From positions 1-27,419 of the IMG/VR virus record IMGVR_UViG_3300021091_000342: a DNA stretch of 27,419 nucleotides; one strand, written 5' to 3'. The notes below the pieces were generated by a model, which did not search any database, was not told where the DNA came from, and was given only the letters and a program-made list of their open reading frames with translations. Below are positions 1-9,152 of this stretch, one piece after another. The position numbers and the translations under genes were made by a program. Each line of letters begins with the position of its first letter. Position 1 is the stretch's first letter. This DNA is from a virus.

Positions 1-898
1 AGAAGTTTGAGGAAGCAGAACCTCCACCTGCAACAAAAAGAGGTACGTTTCCTGATTTACGAACAACAAATGTAGCACCTGAAGAAGCGGGCCAAGCATC
101 GTTGTTTCCTGGGTTTTCACCACGTTGTCCAACAGCAATAGTTATGATTTCGCCACGAGTTAAGTCAACTCGTCCTTGAACGATTGCACCGCCACCACCT
201 GCTGCACGACCTGCTTTACCAGGAGCACCCTTTACGTTGAATTCATAGGTTCCATTAACTGGAACAGTCCAATCTTGATAACCCTGATAACTTCCTTGGT
301 TAAAGTAAGCGGTGTTGGTTGCCCATGTTGCACCAGCCGTATTATAAGCAGAAACTAAAGTAGAAAGAGCAGGGCCATTACGTCCAGTAGTTCCACCTGT
401 TGTGAATGTAAGAGTAGTAAAGTTATACAAAGGAGCAGCAGTGTCAGAGAAGGCTGTTGAAGTCTTCTTTAAGTAATAAGTGTTTCCAGAGGTTAATCCA
501 GAAAGAGGAGTGCTGTTTGTGTAGTACTTAACTGCTTGATTGGTTGGGTAGTTACTGCTTATATGTAGTTTGTTTCCATAAACAAATGGGAAGTCAAGAG
601 TGATGTTTCCAGTTGTAAGATTAGTAATGTCAATTGCAGCACCACCGCTAGTATTCGAAAATGTGATTTTGCGGTCTTCAACAACGTTTGTAAATACTAA
701 GTTTCCAGAAGTAAGACCTGTTAATGCACCAGTTCCGTCACGATAGATGAAAGGTCGATTTGCTCCAGCAGCAATTGCAGCGGGAGTTACTTCATTAACT
801 GTTTTGTTTACGTAGACAAAGTTATCTTCAATGTTTACGTTAGTTTTTGACAACGAGTGAGTACCGCTAGTACCAGCCGCAGTTATATTAATGGGCAT
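1..898 (-). CDS. Glycine-rich tail fibre-like protein, partial (runs off left edge)
   Basis: An open reading frame starts at ATG 898 and stays open for 299 codons to the left edge, so the C-terminus is missing. The N-terminal part begins MPINITAAGTSGTHSLSK and is rich in Thr, Asn and Gly, with beta-like text typical of phage fibres. The last visible third is a glycine-rich domain (GAPGKAGRAAGGGGAIVQG, then TIAVGQRGENPG and VAGGGSASS), the same kind as the C-terminus of the neighbour upstream. A GGAAAGG ribosome site lies about 10 nt before the start, and the start is only 6 nt beyond the previous stop, so the two are probably co-translated. Role as a distal tail or receptor-binding fibre is inferred from composition and position. 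Confidence 0.8.
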   Translation of the reverse strand, partial: MPINITAAGTSGTHSLSKTNVNIEDNFVYVNKTVNEVTPAAIAAGANRPFIYRDGTGALTGLTSGNLVFTNVVEDRKITFSNTSGGAAIDITNLTTGNITLDFPFVYGNKLHISSNYPTNQAVKYYTNSTPLSGLTSGNTYYLKKTSTAFSDTAAPLYNFTTLTFTTGGTTGRNGPALSTLVSAYNTAGATWATNTAYFNQGSYQGYQDWTVPVNGTYEFNVKGAPGKAGRAAGGGGAIVQGRVDLTRGEIITIAVGQRGENPGNNDAWPASSGATFVVRKSGNVPLFVAGGGSASSNF

Positions 899-904
899 TA
901 TTTA

Positions 905-3484
905 TCAGCCTTTCCATCTAACAACGACAATTCCTGAACCACCATTGCCACCTTTAGTACCCGCCCGATAGTGAGCACCGCCACCACCGCCACCACCAGT
1001 GTTTGCACCACCGTTACCACCTGGAGTGTTGGCCTGTTGGTTAGGACCTCCACCACCACCTGGTTGACCAGCGTTCAATCCAGCACCACCGCTTGTAGAA
1101 CCAATGGCTCCACCGCCACCGCCTCCGTTACCACCATTACCACCAGTGGATGAAGAGTAAGCAGCACCTCCTCCTCCACCACCCCAGAAGTAGTTAGTTC
1201 CTAAAATGTTGCTTTGAATTCCCACACCGCCGTTTGGTTGACTTGATGCGTCAGTACCATTACCACCAGCACCACCACCACCACCTGAGTAATACTGCGG
1301 TCCACCATTACCGCCACGGTTTCCGTATTGGGTAAAGGAAATTAAACCGTTTTGGGATGCCGATAATTGGTTACCAGTACGCCCACGGCTGCCAGAGTTT
1401 CCGTCTGAATAACCAGAACCACCGCCACCACTACCGCCAAAGCCAGCATAACCTTGAGAAGGGGAGTACTGCCAATAAGATGAACCACCAAATCCACCAC
1501 CGTTCGCGACGATACTTACTCCGCCAGGTCCTGAAATGGTTGAGTTACCACCATTTGTACTGTTTACACTGTACTGGTGATTATCTCCGTTACCGTCTCT
1601 ATTTGCACCACTACCGTTACCACCAGCACCAACAGAAATGTTGTAAGTGCCTGACTGGGCTTGGAAAGTGCCAATAACGACACCTCCACCACCGCCACCA
1701 CCTCCCATATCAAATCCGCCACCACCGCCACCTGCAACAACTAGGAATTCCAAAACTCCAGTTCCTGCAACAGTAAAGGTGTTGCTGCCTGTAGAAGTAA
1801 ATGAAAGAACTTTGTAAGTCTCAGAACCGACAGTAATAGATGTCGGACTTATGCTAGAGGTTACTTGCAAACCTGAAGAAGTTTCTAATTGAATATTGCT
1901 GTTATCAAGTCTGGTTACAAAATGATAGTCTTTTGTAAATCCGCTTCTAGTAATAGCACCACCTGAAGGATAGGTGTAACGAACCATGTCTCCAGTTACA
2001 AGACCGTGATTTTGAATGTGAATTATGTCTTTATCAATAGATACGCCAATTTTTTTAATAGTGAGTGTTCCAGAGTAAGAACCGTTAGAAAGAACTATAT
2101 CGCTACCGCCAGGAGTTGCCGCTAACTTAATTTGAACAAGACCTGGAGCAACATCTACAACTAAGTTAAATGAAGAAATCCAATAGGTTGTGTTATTTGC
2201 TAATCCTCCAGGAACTGTTCCAGTAGAGGAAAGGAATACCATTGCTCCAACATATAGACCAGTAGACTGTGTGCTACCAGCGTTGTTTTGCATTTGGATG
2301 ATTGCAGAACCCGTTGAAGTTGAGTTAACAGTGCTTGTTGCACCTTCAGAGTTTGCTCCATCAAAATTCAATCCAGCACCCGCAGTTAAAGCAATCGTTG
2401 TTTGATTTTGGTTGTCGAGGTTATTACCAGCAAATTTTTGAGCAAGATTTGCTTTACGGAAGGTTCCAGTCATTGAGACTGTTATATCGATGGCGTTACC
2501 ATTAGGAGTTGCACTTACTTGGAATACCGAAGAAGAAGTTCCAAGAAGATTATTAGTTTTTAAGTAAACTATTCCACGAGGTGCTGTAGCAAAATAGCCA
2601 GAAGATGCAGCGATGTTGTAGTAAAGAGGAGTTCCAATTTGGAGTCCTGAGAAAGTTTCTGCTGCTTGATGAGTTACTGTAAAAGTATCATCACCAGTGT
2701 TTACAGATGCGATTGTACTATCTGCACCACCACTAGAGAACGATTTATTTGTTAAATCTAATGCGTATGTAGTTAAAGTGTTAGCACCATCAAATGTCTG
2801 TGCAGTTGCAGTGTTTGAAGAGTCAAAAGTTCTAGAACTTGTGTTAGATGCGTCAAACTCTTGTGAGATGGTGGAGTTTAGATTCAAGAAATAGAACGGA
2901 GTATTAACACCAAATCCATGAGGAGCATCTGTTTTTAAAGTAAGTGTAGATTGTCCTTGAGCATTTGTAACAAGACCTTCAGAGTCTGAAATTTTAATTT
3001 GTGAACCTTGGAAGAACTGTCCTGTAATAACAGAGGTATAAAGGTCAACAATAGAAGCAGTACTTAACTGATTTTGCTTGCTAAGGTAGGTAAGAGTTGT
3101 GCTATCTGGAATTGAGTTAATGATATATGAGCCATCAGCAGTTAAGGACTTAGTTCCAGAAACGTTAATGGGGATACCAACAGCAAGACCATGAGGAAGA
3201 GAAGTTGTAATTTTTATTTCACGAGAACCTGCAGTAGTAATCATGTCCACAAGGTTTGGAATTGTGGTGTCACCAGAAGCAGAAAAGAACGATGGAGTGT
3301 TGTTGATTAACTCAACTGTTTCCCACTTGGTTGGCTGCAGACCGTATTCAAAGTCCGTGTCGATGAGCGTCTGCGGCTCACTGACACGCAGTTTCGTTAC
3401 GGGGTCAAGAAATTCAGCGGGGAAACGGATTTCTCCACCAACGCCACCACTGCTGCCTGTGCTACCGCCGAGAAAACCTGGCAT
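905..3484 (-). CDS. Large tail fibre-like structural protein with glycine-rich C-terminal domain
   Basis: 859 aa. The N-terminal part contains EFLDPVTKLRVSEPQTLID and EYGLQPTKWETVEL, a form I associate with phage virion structural proteins. Three modules share an HGL/HGF..G core (SLPHGLAVGIPINVSG, DAPHGFGVNTPFYF, IQNHGLVTGDMVRY), which suggests repeated beta modules. A short internal repeat of the form TFD..NT occurs around residues 200-225. From about residue 575 to the end the protein is a glycine-rich domain (FLVVAGGGGGG onward), closing with GGSGIVVVRWKG. Such domains often form receptor-binding tips of fibres. It lies in the fibre operon between the collagen-like gene and the partial fibre gene. 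The fibre role is inferred; the domain structure is visible. Confidence 0.85.
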   Translation of the reverse strand: MPGFLGGSTGSSGGVGGEIRFPAEFLDPVTKLRVSEPQTLIDTDFEYGLQPTKWETVELINNTPSFFSASGDTTIPNLVDMITTAGSREIKITTSLPHGLAVGIPINVSGTKSLTADGSYIINSIPDSTTLTYLSKQNQLSTASIVDLYTSVITGQFFQGSQIKISDSEGLVTNAQGQSTLTLKTDAPHGFGVNTPFYFLNLNSTISQEFDASNTSSRTFDSSNTATAQTFDGANTLTTYALDLTNKSFSSGGADSTIASVNTGDDTFTVTHQAAETFSGLQIGTPLYYNIAASSGYFATAPRGIVYLKTNNLLGTSSSVFQVSATPNGNAIDITVSMTGTFRKANLAQKFAGNNLDNQNQTTIALTAGAGLNFDGANSEGATSTVNSTSTGSAIIQMQNNAGSTQSTGLYVGAMVFLSSTGTVPGGLANNTTYWISSFNLVVDVAPGLVQIKLAATPGGSDIVLSNGSYSGTLTIKKIGVSIDKDIIHIQNHGLVTGDMVRYTYPSGGAITRSGFTKDYHFVTRLDNSNIQLETSSGLQVTSSISPTSITVGSETYKVLSFTSTGSNTFTVAGTGVLEFLVVAGGGGGGFDMGGGGGGGGVVIGTFQAQSGTYNISVGAGGNGSGANRDGNGDNHQYSVNSTNGGNSTISGPGGVSIVANGGGFGGSSYWQYSPSQGYAGFGGSGGGGSGYSDGNSGSRGRTGNQLSASQNGLISFTQYGNRGGNGGPQYYSGGGGGAGGNGTDASSQPNGGVGIQSNILGTNYFWGGGGGGAAYSSSTGGNGGNGGGGGGAIGSTSGGAGLNAGQPGGGGGPNQQANTPGGNGGANTGGGGGGGAHYRAGTKGGNGGSGIVVVRWKG

Positions 3485-3504
3485 CAGTTTTTACCTTTCA
3501 TTCA

Positions 3505-5478
3505 TTACGCTCCAAGCCACCATGATGTTGAAATCGCAAGCGTTCCTACTGTGCCTTGAGGACCAGTTGGACCAGCATTTCCTGATGCAACTTCTATCCA
3601 TGCACCTTGAAAGAATACATAAGTTTTTGCGTTTTGAGTGTTAAACCAGCCGTCACCTGCATCTGCAGTTGCAGTAGATGGAGCGGTTGGACCTGTAGCA
3701 GTGAATTTACCAACAGGACCTGTTGGACCAGTAGGACCTAACGGACCAGTAGGACCCGTGACTTGTGACTGTGGGCCAATAGGACCAGTAGGGCCAGTAG
3801 GTCCTGTAGGACCAGTCTCGCCTTTCTTGTCATAAATAGCGATAACACCAAGTTGTGCACCATCAGTTGAACTTTGATAAACAATATTTGCTGGTGCGTT
3901 TAGAGGAACAACATAAGTGATTATGTTTGGTGAAGAAGCACTGTACACACCAACAGCAGCATTGTTGCCTGTTGTTCCAGGAACTGTTGCACCGTTGTTT
4001 TCTGATAAACGAAGTGCAAATGGGTCGTTAACAACTAGACCACTGCAATCAAAGTAATAGGTTTCACCACGAACTAAAGTAAGGGTTGGGTTATCACCCT
4101 CAACGTCTGCAACTAAATATGCTGTATTTCCTGAATTATTTGTAATTACAAACGTTGTTCCATTACGTGGACCCATAGGACCAGTAGGACCTGTAACTGA
4201 TGGACCAGTCGAACCTGTTGGACCTGTAGGACCAACGAACGGACCTCCGCTTACCCAATCAGAGCCATTCCAAATATAAATGTTGCTATCTGCAGAAACT
4301 ACGTATGCGTCACCAGAAGTATTTCCAGTTGAAGGAAGATTTCCAGTTGCTGAAACAACGCCTTTAACATTGATAGATGTTCCTTGTGCACCAGTTGGAC
4401 CAGTCGGACCTTGCGAACCTGTAGGACCAGTTACAGTTGAAGCAGGACCAGTAGCACCAGTTGGTCCAAGTGGACCAGTTGGACCAGTTACATCAGAAGC
4501 AGGACCAGTAGGTCCTGTTGGACCTTCAGGACCGATAGGACCAGTTGGTCCTGTTACGTTAGAAGCAGGTCCTGTTGCACCTGTTGGTCCTTGCAAACCT
4601 TGTGGACCAGTAACACCTTGAATATTACCGACGTTTTGCCAACCACCTGCACCGCCATTTAATGACGGATTCCACACAACTAAATCGCCATTTGTTAAAA
4701 GGTAAGCATCACCAATTTGTCCTGTTGGTCTTGCTGCTACTAGTGTTTCAAAATCTGCGTACTCGCCTTTAATAACTGTTGCTGCACCAGCAGGACCAGT
4801 AGCACCTGTAGGTCCAGTTGGTCCTACAACGTTTGAATCAGCACCAGTTGAACCTGTTGGACCTGTTGGGCCAACATTGCCTTGTGCACCTGTAGGTCCT
4901 GTAGGTCCTTGATTACCTTGTTGACCTTGAGACCCTGTAGGTCCTGTTGGTCCTTGAATACCTTGATTACCTTGCGGACCAGTTGGGCCAGTTGGTCCTA
5001 CAGGACCAGTAGGGCCAGTTACATTTGAAGGAAGTCCTTGAATACCTTCTGGACCTGTTGGACCAGTCGGTCCCAATGGACCTTGTGGGCCAGTTGCACC
5101 ATCAACACCAATAACACCATCAAAACCACGTGGACCAGTAGGACCAGTAGGACCTAAACCACCTTCAGGACCAGTAGGTCCTGCTGCACCTGTTTCACCT
5201 AACGGACCACGAGGACCAGTTGCACCAGTTGGTCCAGTTACACCTTCAAAACCACGAGGACCAGTTGGTCCTGTTGGTCCAGTTACAGCAGGACCTGTAG
5301 GACCTGTTGCACCAATTGGACCTGTTGCACCAGTTGCTGATGCAGAACCTGCAGGACCCGTTGGTCCAGTTGGACCTGAAGGACCAGTAAAGCCACGAGG
5401 ACCTCGTTGATTAGGAACACCAGGAAGTAACGATGGGTCAATCTCTGGATACTTAGGACTGTTCGGATTAATTGGCAT
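3505..5478 (-). CDS. Collagen-like tail fibre protein with an embedded cupredoxin-like domain
   Basis: 657 aa, mostly G-X-Y collagen repeats with a strong GPTGPTG bias, expected to form a trimeric rod. The collagen is broken by globular islands. Two related islands carry a [16 protein letters not shown] / [17 protein letters not shown] motif, and a third near the C-terminus has [20 protein letters not shown]. Residues about 438-549 ([18 protein letters not shown], then [18 protein letters not shown]) resemble a cupredoxin-like fold found in other phage and algal proteins; the usual GHPF histidine site reads NDPF here, so metal binding is unlikely. The start overlaps the previous stop as TAATG, implying coupling. 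A tail-fibre shaft is the likely role. Confidence 0.85.
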   Translation of the reverse strand: MPINPNSPKYPEIDPSLLPGVPNQRGPRGFTGPSGPTGPTGPAGSASATGATGPIGATGPTGPAVTGPTGPTGPRGFEGVTGPTGATGPRGPLGETGAAGPTGPEGGLGPTGPTGPRGFDGVIGVDGATGPQGPLGPTGPTGPEGIQGLPSNVTGPTGPVGPTGPTGPQGNQGIQGPTGPTGSQGQQGNQGPTGPTGAQGNVGPTGPTGSTGADSNVVGPTGPTGATGPAGAATVIKGEYADFETLVAARPTGQIGDAYLLTNGDLVVWNPSLNGGAGGWQNVGNIQGVTGPQGLQGPTGATGPASNVTGPTGPIGPEGPTGPTGPASDVTGPTGPLGPTGATGPASTVTGPTGSQGPTGPTGAQGTSINVKGVVSATGNLPSTGNTSGDAYVVSADSNIYIWNGSDWVSGGPFVGPTGPTGSTGPSVTGPTGPMGPRNGTTFVITNNSGNTAYLVADVEGDNPTLTLVRGETYYFDCSGLVVNDPFALRLSENNGATVPGTTGNNAAVGVYSASSPNIITYVVPLNAPANIVYQSSTDGAQLGVIAIYDKKGETGPTGPTGPTGPIGPQSQVTGPTGPLGPTGPTGPVGKFTATGPTAPSTATADAGDGWFNTQNAKTYVFFQGAWIEVASGNAGPTGPQGTVGTLAISTSWWLGA

Positions 5479-6530
5479 TATGTAGTCACCTCACGAACAG
5501 TAAAGAATTTGCCAGCCTTGTAGGTTTCTTTACGACCATCTGAGTCATATACACACTGGACATCCCAATACATTCTTTGTGCAAGCCTTCTCGTTTGTTC
5601 CTGCGTCAAACTTAAGGTAATAGTATGACTTGTATTTGACGTTGATGTGACCGTAACTGTGAACGGCATGTGGGACTGTTCTACCCCAGCCTTCCACCTA
5701 ATGTTTGCAATAACGCCTTTATTGGTGAGGTTTCCTGTATACGGAATGGAGTAGGAGAACGCCACGTCTTGATATGCGGTAAGTTCCACAGAGTCATAAG
5801 GGTGCTCTGATGGTTGGTCTCCGTAACTTGGTCTTGGAACTTCAACTCGTTCTGGGTATGAGTAATCGTCCACCTCCTGTGGTCGGTAAATTGGTACATA
5901 GTGATTTGTTTTTTTAGAAATTCTGCGGAATGTAAATACTTCGATGCGGTACATGCCAATACCAAGCAAGATGCAGAGTTCACGGTACTGGTCTTTACGA
6001 GCCTGAATCATGTCCATGATTTGGCGATAGCGTTCAGAACGCGGAATTGTTACTCCGTCTGGAGCAAAGACGTTAATATCGAATGAAGCATCTGTGGCTA
6101 GTGTGTAGAGAGCCAACGTAGATGCAAGAAGTGCTACAGGATAAACTTCAACGGCTGGAAGGTTATCTATTGTCTGAATACGACCAAGAGAATCGGTACG
6201 GTTATTAGAGTGCTGTAGTAAAGCAGTCTCTACAAATCTTTGAATTTCCGCTGTTGTGTAATAGCGGAAATAGTTTCCTGAAACAGTAATCTCAACGCCA
6301 TCAACAGGAACGTTGTCAGAAACAAGAACACCCGTGTGTTCTTCTATAGAACATTGGTTTGAAACATCAACGCCATCAAAAGCAACATAAACGCCAGAAG
6401 CATCTAAAGGCGAATAATGAAGTGTAAATCTGTTGGTAGTTCCGTCTGCTGTAAACTGCATGACGAACGACTTAGAAAGGTCGCCAATCTCGGACCGTAC
6501 TAAATCGGTTAGACTTTGTACGGTAGCCAC
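5478..6530 (-). CDS. Neck/tail structural protein candidate with Ig-like C-terminal domain
   Basis: 350 aa, GTG start at 6530 with a GGAGG site 4 nt upstream. The N-terminal half ([12 protein letters not shown]..., then [16 protein letters not shown] and [20 protein letters not shown]) is alpha-helical and looks like a head-tail adaptor type of protein. Residues about 245-350 form a beta-rich domain ending in [20 protein letters not shown] and FFTVREVTT. That pattern (WD.Q....DG...T...G...V..) is common in phage tail and baseplate proteins. It is the first gene after the terminator at 6595-6649 and is coupled to the collagen-like gene. Adaptor or fibre-attachment function is inferred; no enzymatic motif is visible. 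Confidence 0.75.
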   Translation of the reverse strand: MATVQSLTDLVRSEIGDLSKSFVMQFTADGTTNRFTLHYSPLDASGVYVAFDGVDVSNQCSIEEHTGVLVSDNVPVDGVEITVSGNYFRYYTTAEIQRFVETALLQHSNNRTDSLGRIQTIDNLPAVEVYPVALLASTLALYTLATDASFDINVFAPDGVTIPRSERYRQIMDMIQARKDQYRELCILLGIGMYRIEVFTFRRISKKTNHYVPIYRPQEVDDYSYPERVEVPRPSYGDQPSEHPYDSVELTAYQDVAFSYSIPYTGNLTNKGVIANIRWKAGVEQSHMPFTVTVTSTSNTSHTITLSLTQEQTRRLAQRMYWDVQCVYDSDGRKETYKAGKFFTVREVTT

Positions 6531-6559
6531 TTATCCTCCATGCAGTTGAATCCTCATCG

Positions 6560-6588
6560 CTTATAATCTCTAACTAATTGAATTTAGT
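6560..6588 (-). promoter_or_regulatory. Possible promoter for the fibre operon
   Basis: On the minus strand a TATAAG box (6560-6565) lies about 30 nt upstream of the GTG start at 6530 and just downstream of the terminator. No convincing -35 hexamer stands at 16-18 nt, so this is weak and rests mainly on position. Confidence 0.3.
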
Positions 6589-6594
6589 CAGCCC

Positions 6595-6649
6595 AAAAAA
6601 GGGTACTCCTCACTCTGGGAGGAGGGCGGAAACCAGAAGTGAGGAGTAC
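6595..6649 (-). terminator. Rho-independent terminator between head and fibre genes
   Basis: GTACTCCTCACT (6603-6614) and AGTGAGGAGTAC (6638-6649) form a perfect 12-bp stem, extended inside by CTGG/CCAG. On the minus strand the stem is followed by CC and then six T (complement of 6595-6600). This is the only intergenic hairpin in the window with a clean U-tract in the direction of transcription. It separates the head genes from the fibre genes. Confidence 0.85.
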
Positions 6650-6662
6650 GACTGTTGACGGC

Positions 6663-7034
6663 TTAGTTGGGCCGCCAGATGTAACCTAGACCTTCAAGAT
6701 AATCTGCGAGGTCACGAGAGACTGAGTACTTAACTCCAGCCTTAAATGAGTAAGTGTTTCCTACACCGTAAGTCATCTCATCAATGTCTGTAATGGTGCG
6801 AATGATTACCTTGTCATTTGCAAGTGATACGCCAACTTCTTGAATCTCGTCTAGAACAATCGGTGCGTCTGGTTTCTTAGGGTCAAATACGTCCCGTTCC
6901 AGACTTTCTCTTTCAATCTCCGCTGCTACAGAAATTTCTTCCTGACGCTTACGGAGGGCTTCCGCGTTCTTTTTTGTTGCTGTCTCTGCTGCACGTCCTG
7001 TTGCATCCAGAGGTGATGTTGGTTTGTTTGCCAC
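6663..7034 (-). CDS. Small conserved phage protein downstream of major capsid
   Basis: The longest frame reaches 7115, but that would include a 14-bp intergenic hairpin. GTG at 7034 has an AGGAG site 10 nt upstream and gives a 123-aa product starting MANKPTSPLDATGRAAE. Residues about 25-50 are a charged helix (KKNAEALRKRQEEISVAAE). The C-terminal third (YGVGNTYSFKAGVKYSVSRD, then LADYLEGLGYIWRPN) has the form F..G..Y.V...LA..L...GY, common in small phage proteins encoded next to capsid genes. Function is unknown; a head-completion or neck role is a guess from position. Confidence 0.75.
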   Translation of the reverse strand: MANKPTSPLDATGRAAETATKKNAEALRKRQEEISVAAEIERESLERDVFDPKKPDAPIVLDEIQEVGVSLANDKVIIRTITDIDEMTYGVGNTYSFKAGVKYSVSRDLADYLEGLGYIWRPN

Positions 7035-7065
7035 GATGTTCGTTCTCCTAACTATATTTTTTGTT

Positions 7066-7104
7066 GCGGATGAGTCCCAAAGAAGGAGTATGGGACTCAT
7101 CCGC
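7066..7104 (-). other. Perfect 14-bp intergenic hairpin after the capsid gene
   Basis: GCGGATGAGTCCCA (7066-7079) pairs perfectly with TGGGACTCATCCGC (7091-7104) around an 11-nt loop. It sits 14 nt past the capsid stop. On the minus strand it is followed by AACAAAAAATA rather than T's, so it does not look like a standard terminator. It may protect the 3' end of the capsid message. Confidence 0.7.
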
Positions 7105-7118
7105 TTGCTTAACAATTA

Positions 7119-8231
7119 TTAAGCAGTGTAGACCTTGCAGATAGCCTGGTCTGTGATAACGCCAAGTCCCCAAATTGCGTACCAAGCAAGGGCATGCTCA
7201 CGACCGAAGTCAAGAACGCCACCATCGCGTAGTTCAACTGGAAGAGAAATTGCGTGACCAAATGCGTTGTCACCAATCATGAGTGATTCGTAGACATCAA
7301 CTGCAGTTGTACCTGCTGGAGCAGACTGTCCTGGGTTTTCTGGGTTTCCACCAGTACCAGGAGCGGTGTTTGCCTTTACAGGAACTTCACCCTGGTCAGC
7401 AGGTGCACCAATGATGCTGCTGTAGTTAACAGCAGTTCCTGATGCAATCTTCTTGACCTGAGTTGTCTCAATGAAGACTACGTCGTAGAGACGACCAATC
7501 TCACCAAGCATGAAGTTACCAGGAGCAGCATACTTCGTGACTTCAATGAACTCTGGGTTCGAACGGATGTCACGTGACTGCTTTGGATGAATGAACTGTA
7601 CATAAGTTTCACCCAACCTTGGAATGTTCTTTGATGCAAGAGTCAACGCTGCGTCCTTAACGGCTGCGGTTGTCAACTTGTCATTTGCTCCGATGTCAGC
7701 AATACCTGTTGCAGGTGTTCCTTCATCGTAGTTTGTGAAGGCTCCACCAGTGATGCCTGAGCGGTCGTAACCGAATACTGCAGAAGTTGCAGCACCGAGT
7801 GTGTTACGTGCTTGTACATCTAGGTATTGAGCCATGTGGCGACCAAGAAGACGTGAAGCAGATGCCATTACGTCATCGAAGGAAGCGTTGAGAAGTAGTT
7901 CAGAAACTGCTACTGCGTAGCCGTGCTCTGCAACTGTAATTGCGATTTGGTCCGCTGTAAGAGCATTAGTGGTTAGACGAACACCTTCAGTAAGAGGTGT
8001 TGGGTCTACGCTAAAGTTCTTGTAACGGAGGAAGTTAACGCGAAGACCTGGTGCTACACCAAGTTCGGTCTTCTTTACTGCAAACTGTTCGAAGCGAAGA
8101 ATCGGCATCGCTTGGAACAGGATTTCCTTAGACCAGATGGTCTGAATGGCTTGTGAGAGGGAGGTGTTGCTACCTGAATACGCGGTAGGTGCACCTGCTA
8201 GTTCACTTGAGCCAGTAATTGCTGATGCCAT
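7119..8231 (-). CDS. Major capsid protein (N4-gp56-like family)
   Basis: 370 aa. The N-terminal part (SLSQAIQTIWSKEILFQAMP, LRFEQFAVKKTELG) is followed by LRVNFLRYKNFSVDPTPLTE and a segment of the form ALTADQIAITVAEHGYAVAV, then LGRHMAQYLDVQARNTL. The order 'LTEG..., then I.....YG......, then L......D......L' fits the N4-gp56 HK97-fold capsid family. Length is normal for that family. An AAAGGA site precedes the ATG at about 11 nt. It lies just downstream of the scaffold-like gene, the usual order portal-scaffold-capsid. The identification rests on pattern recall rather than a search. Confidence 0.85.
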   Translation of the reverse strand: MASAITGSSELAGAPTAYSGSNTSLSQAIQTIWSKEILFQAMPILRFEQFAVKKTELGVAPGLRVNFLRYKNFSVDPTPLTEGVRLTTNALTADQIAITVAEHGYAVAVSELLLNASFDDVMASASRLLGRHMAQYLDVQARNTLGAATSAVFGYDRSGITGGAFTNYDEGTPATGIADIGANDKLTTAAVKDAALTLASKNIPRLGETYVQFIHPKQSRDIRSNPEFIEVTKYAAPGNFMLGEIGRLYDVVFIETTQVKKIASGTAVNYSSIIGAPADQGEVPVKANTAPGTGGNPENPGQSAPAGTTAVDVYESLMIGDNAFGHAISLPVELRDGGVLDFGREHALAWYAIWGLGVITDQAICKVYTA

Positions 8232-8274
8232 TTTGGAATCAGTCCTTTCCTGTTAGATGGTTAGTTGTTTGGGC

Positions 8275-9027
8275 TTACCCGAACAGTCCCCGACCGCGAT
8301 TGTTTGATGCTTCGCCAAGTAATTTGGCTCTGTTCTTCGCATAGTCTGCCAAAGACATTTCCCGAATTGAATCGGGAGTGTACATTTTTGAATCCGAATT
8401 GGTGTCCAGAGGTCCTGACGCAGGAGCAGTAATACGTGCTCCCGCCATTTCTCTGCGAGCACTGGACATAGCCTGTGCTGCTGAGTCGAGAATACGAGCA
8501 GATTTGTCTTTCAAACTTGCGATGCTCTGCTCTACTTCATCGCGGTTACTACCTTCAATCAAATCTATGAGTTCAGGAATGATGTTGTCGCGTTCCTGCT
8601 CAAGTCTCTGTTGACGGTACTGCATTAGTTCTTGGAACGTGCGTTCCTGCTCCAACAATGCAAAAGCACGTTCTCTTTCGAGACGCTCTGCTTCCAACTG
8701 TTGCTGGAACTCTTGCTCTTTTTTAGTAAGAAGAGCACGGATGTCCATATCTTCTTCTAACTTCTTTTGATGTTCAGCCTCAGCGAGTTGACGTTGCCGT
8801 TCTTCCTCTGCTGCTCTGTCGTCACGCTCCTTCTTCAAGGTTGCGAGTTCTTCTTTCAACTTTTCGAGTTGAGGATAGAGTTTTGCCTTTTCTTGTTCAC
8901 GAGCACGAACGATGTCGTCCTGCGTGAAGTTCAAGTTAGGCTCCTCTACCTTTTGAGACACGCTTTCCATGACTGGAGTCGCAGCCTCTGGTATTGCTGA
9001 ATCAACTAATACTTCTTGGTTATCCAT
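8275..9027 (-). CDS. Capsid scaffold-like protein
   Basis: 250 aa, very rich in Glu, Gln, Lys and Arg. Residues about 38-165 form one long coiled coil (AREQEKAKLYPQLEKLKEEL, KKEQEFQQQLEAERLERERA). The C-terminal 60 residues are less charged and end LADYAKNRAKLLGE, GRGLFG. An acidic N-terminus, a long central helix and a small C-terminal domain are typical of phage scaffolding proteins, and the gene lies between portal and major capsid as expected. A scaffold would guide procapsid assembly and then leave. No protease domain is visible in it. Confidence 0.8.
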   Translation of the reverse strand: MDNQEVLVDSAIPEAATPVMESVSQKVEEPNLNFTQDDIVRAREQEKAKLYPQLEKLKEELATLKKERDDRAAEEERQRQLAEAEHQKKLEEDMDIRALLTKKEQEFQQQLEAERLERERAFALLEQERTFQELMQYRQQRLEQERDNIIPELIDLIEGSNRDEVEQSIASLKDKSARILDSAAQAMSSARREMAGARITAPASGPLDTNSDSKMYTPDSIREMSLADYAKNRAKLLGEASNNRGRGLFG

Positions 9028-9091
9028 AATTGCACATCTCTTTTCTTTGTCGTTGTCCGAGTGTGGATTTCTCCACGTGCCACGCTTATTA

Positions 9092-9152
9092 GCAGATAAT
9101 TACACAGTGTTAACTGATAATTGTCTGCATAAATCAAATTTTTTCATTTGAT
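9092..9152 (-). other. Two adjacent intergenic hairpins between portal and scaffold genes
   Basis: GCAGATAATTA (9092-9102) pairs with TAATTGTCTGC (9118-9128) with one G-T wobble, and CAGT/ACTG continues the stem inside. A second hairpin, AAATCAAAT/ATTTGATTT around an A/T-rich loop, follows at about 9132-9152. Neither has a U-tract on the minus strand. The 125-bp gap 9028-9152 holds no gene that I can see. Confidence 0.6.

Noticed and set aside
3638-4621. Plus-strand Gly/Pro/Val-rich frames inside the collagen gene
   Set aside because: They are antisense reflections of the collagen repeats, with GP V runs arising from the complement of GPTGPTG.
3505-5478. Regular short repeats resembling a CRISPR or tandem array
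   Set aside because: The repeats are the codons of G-P-T collagen triplets in one open frame; there are no spacers or constant-length repeats.
5681-5983. Minus-strand 100-codon frame inside the neck/tail candidate
   Set aside because: It lies wholly within a better-supported gene in another frame, without a ribosome site.
7035-7115. N-terminal extension of the 123-aa protein to 7115
   Set aside because: It would translate through a 14-bp hairpin and has no ribosome site; GTG 7034 has AGGAG at 10 nt.
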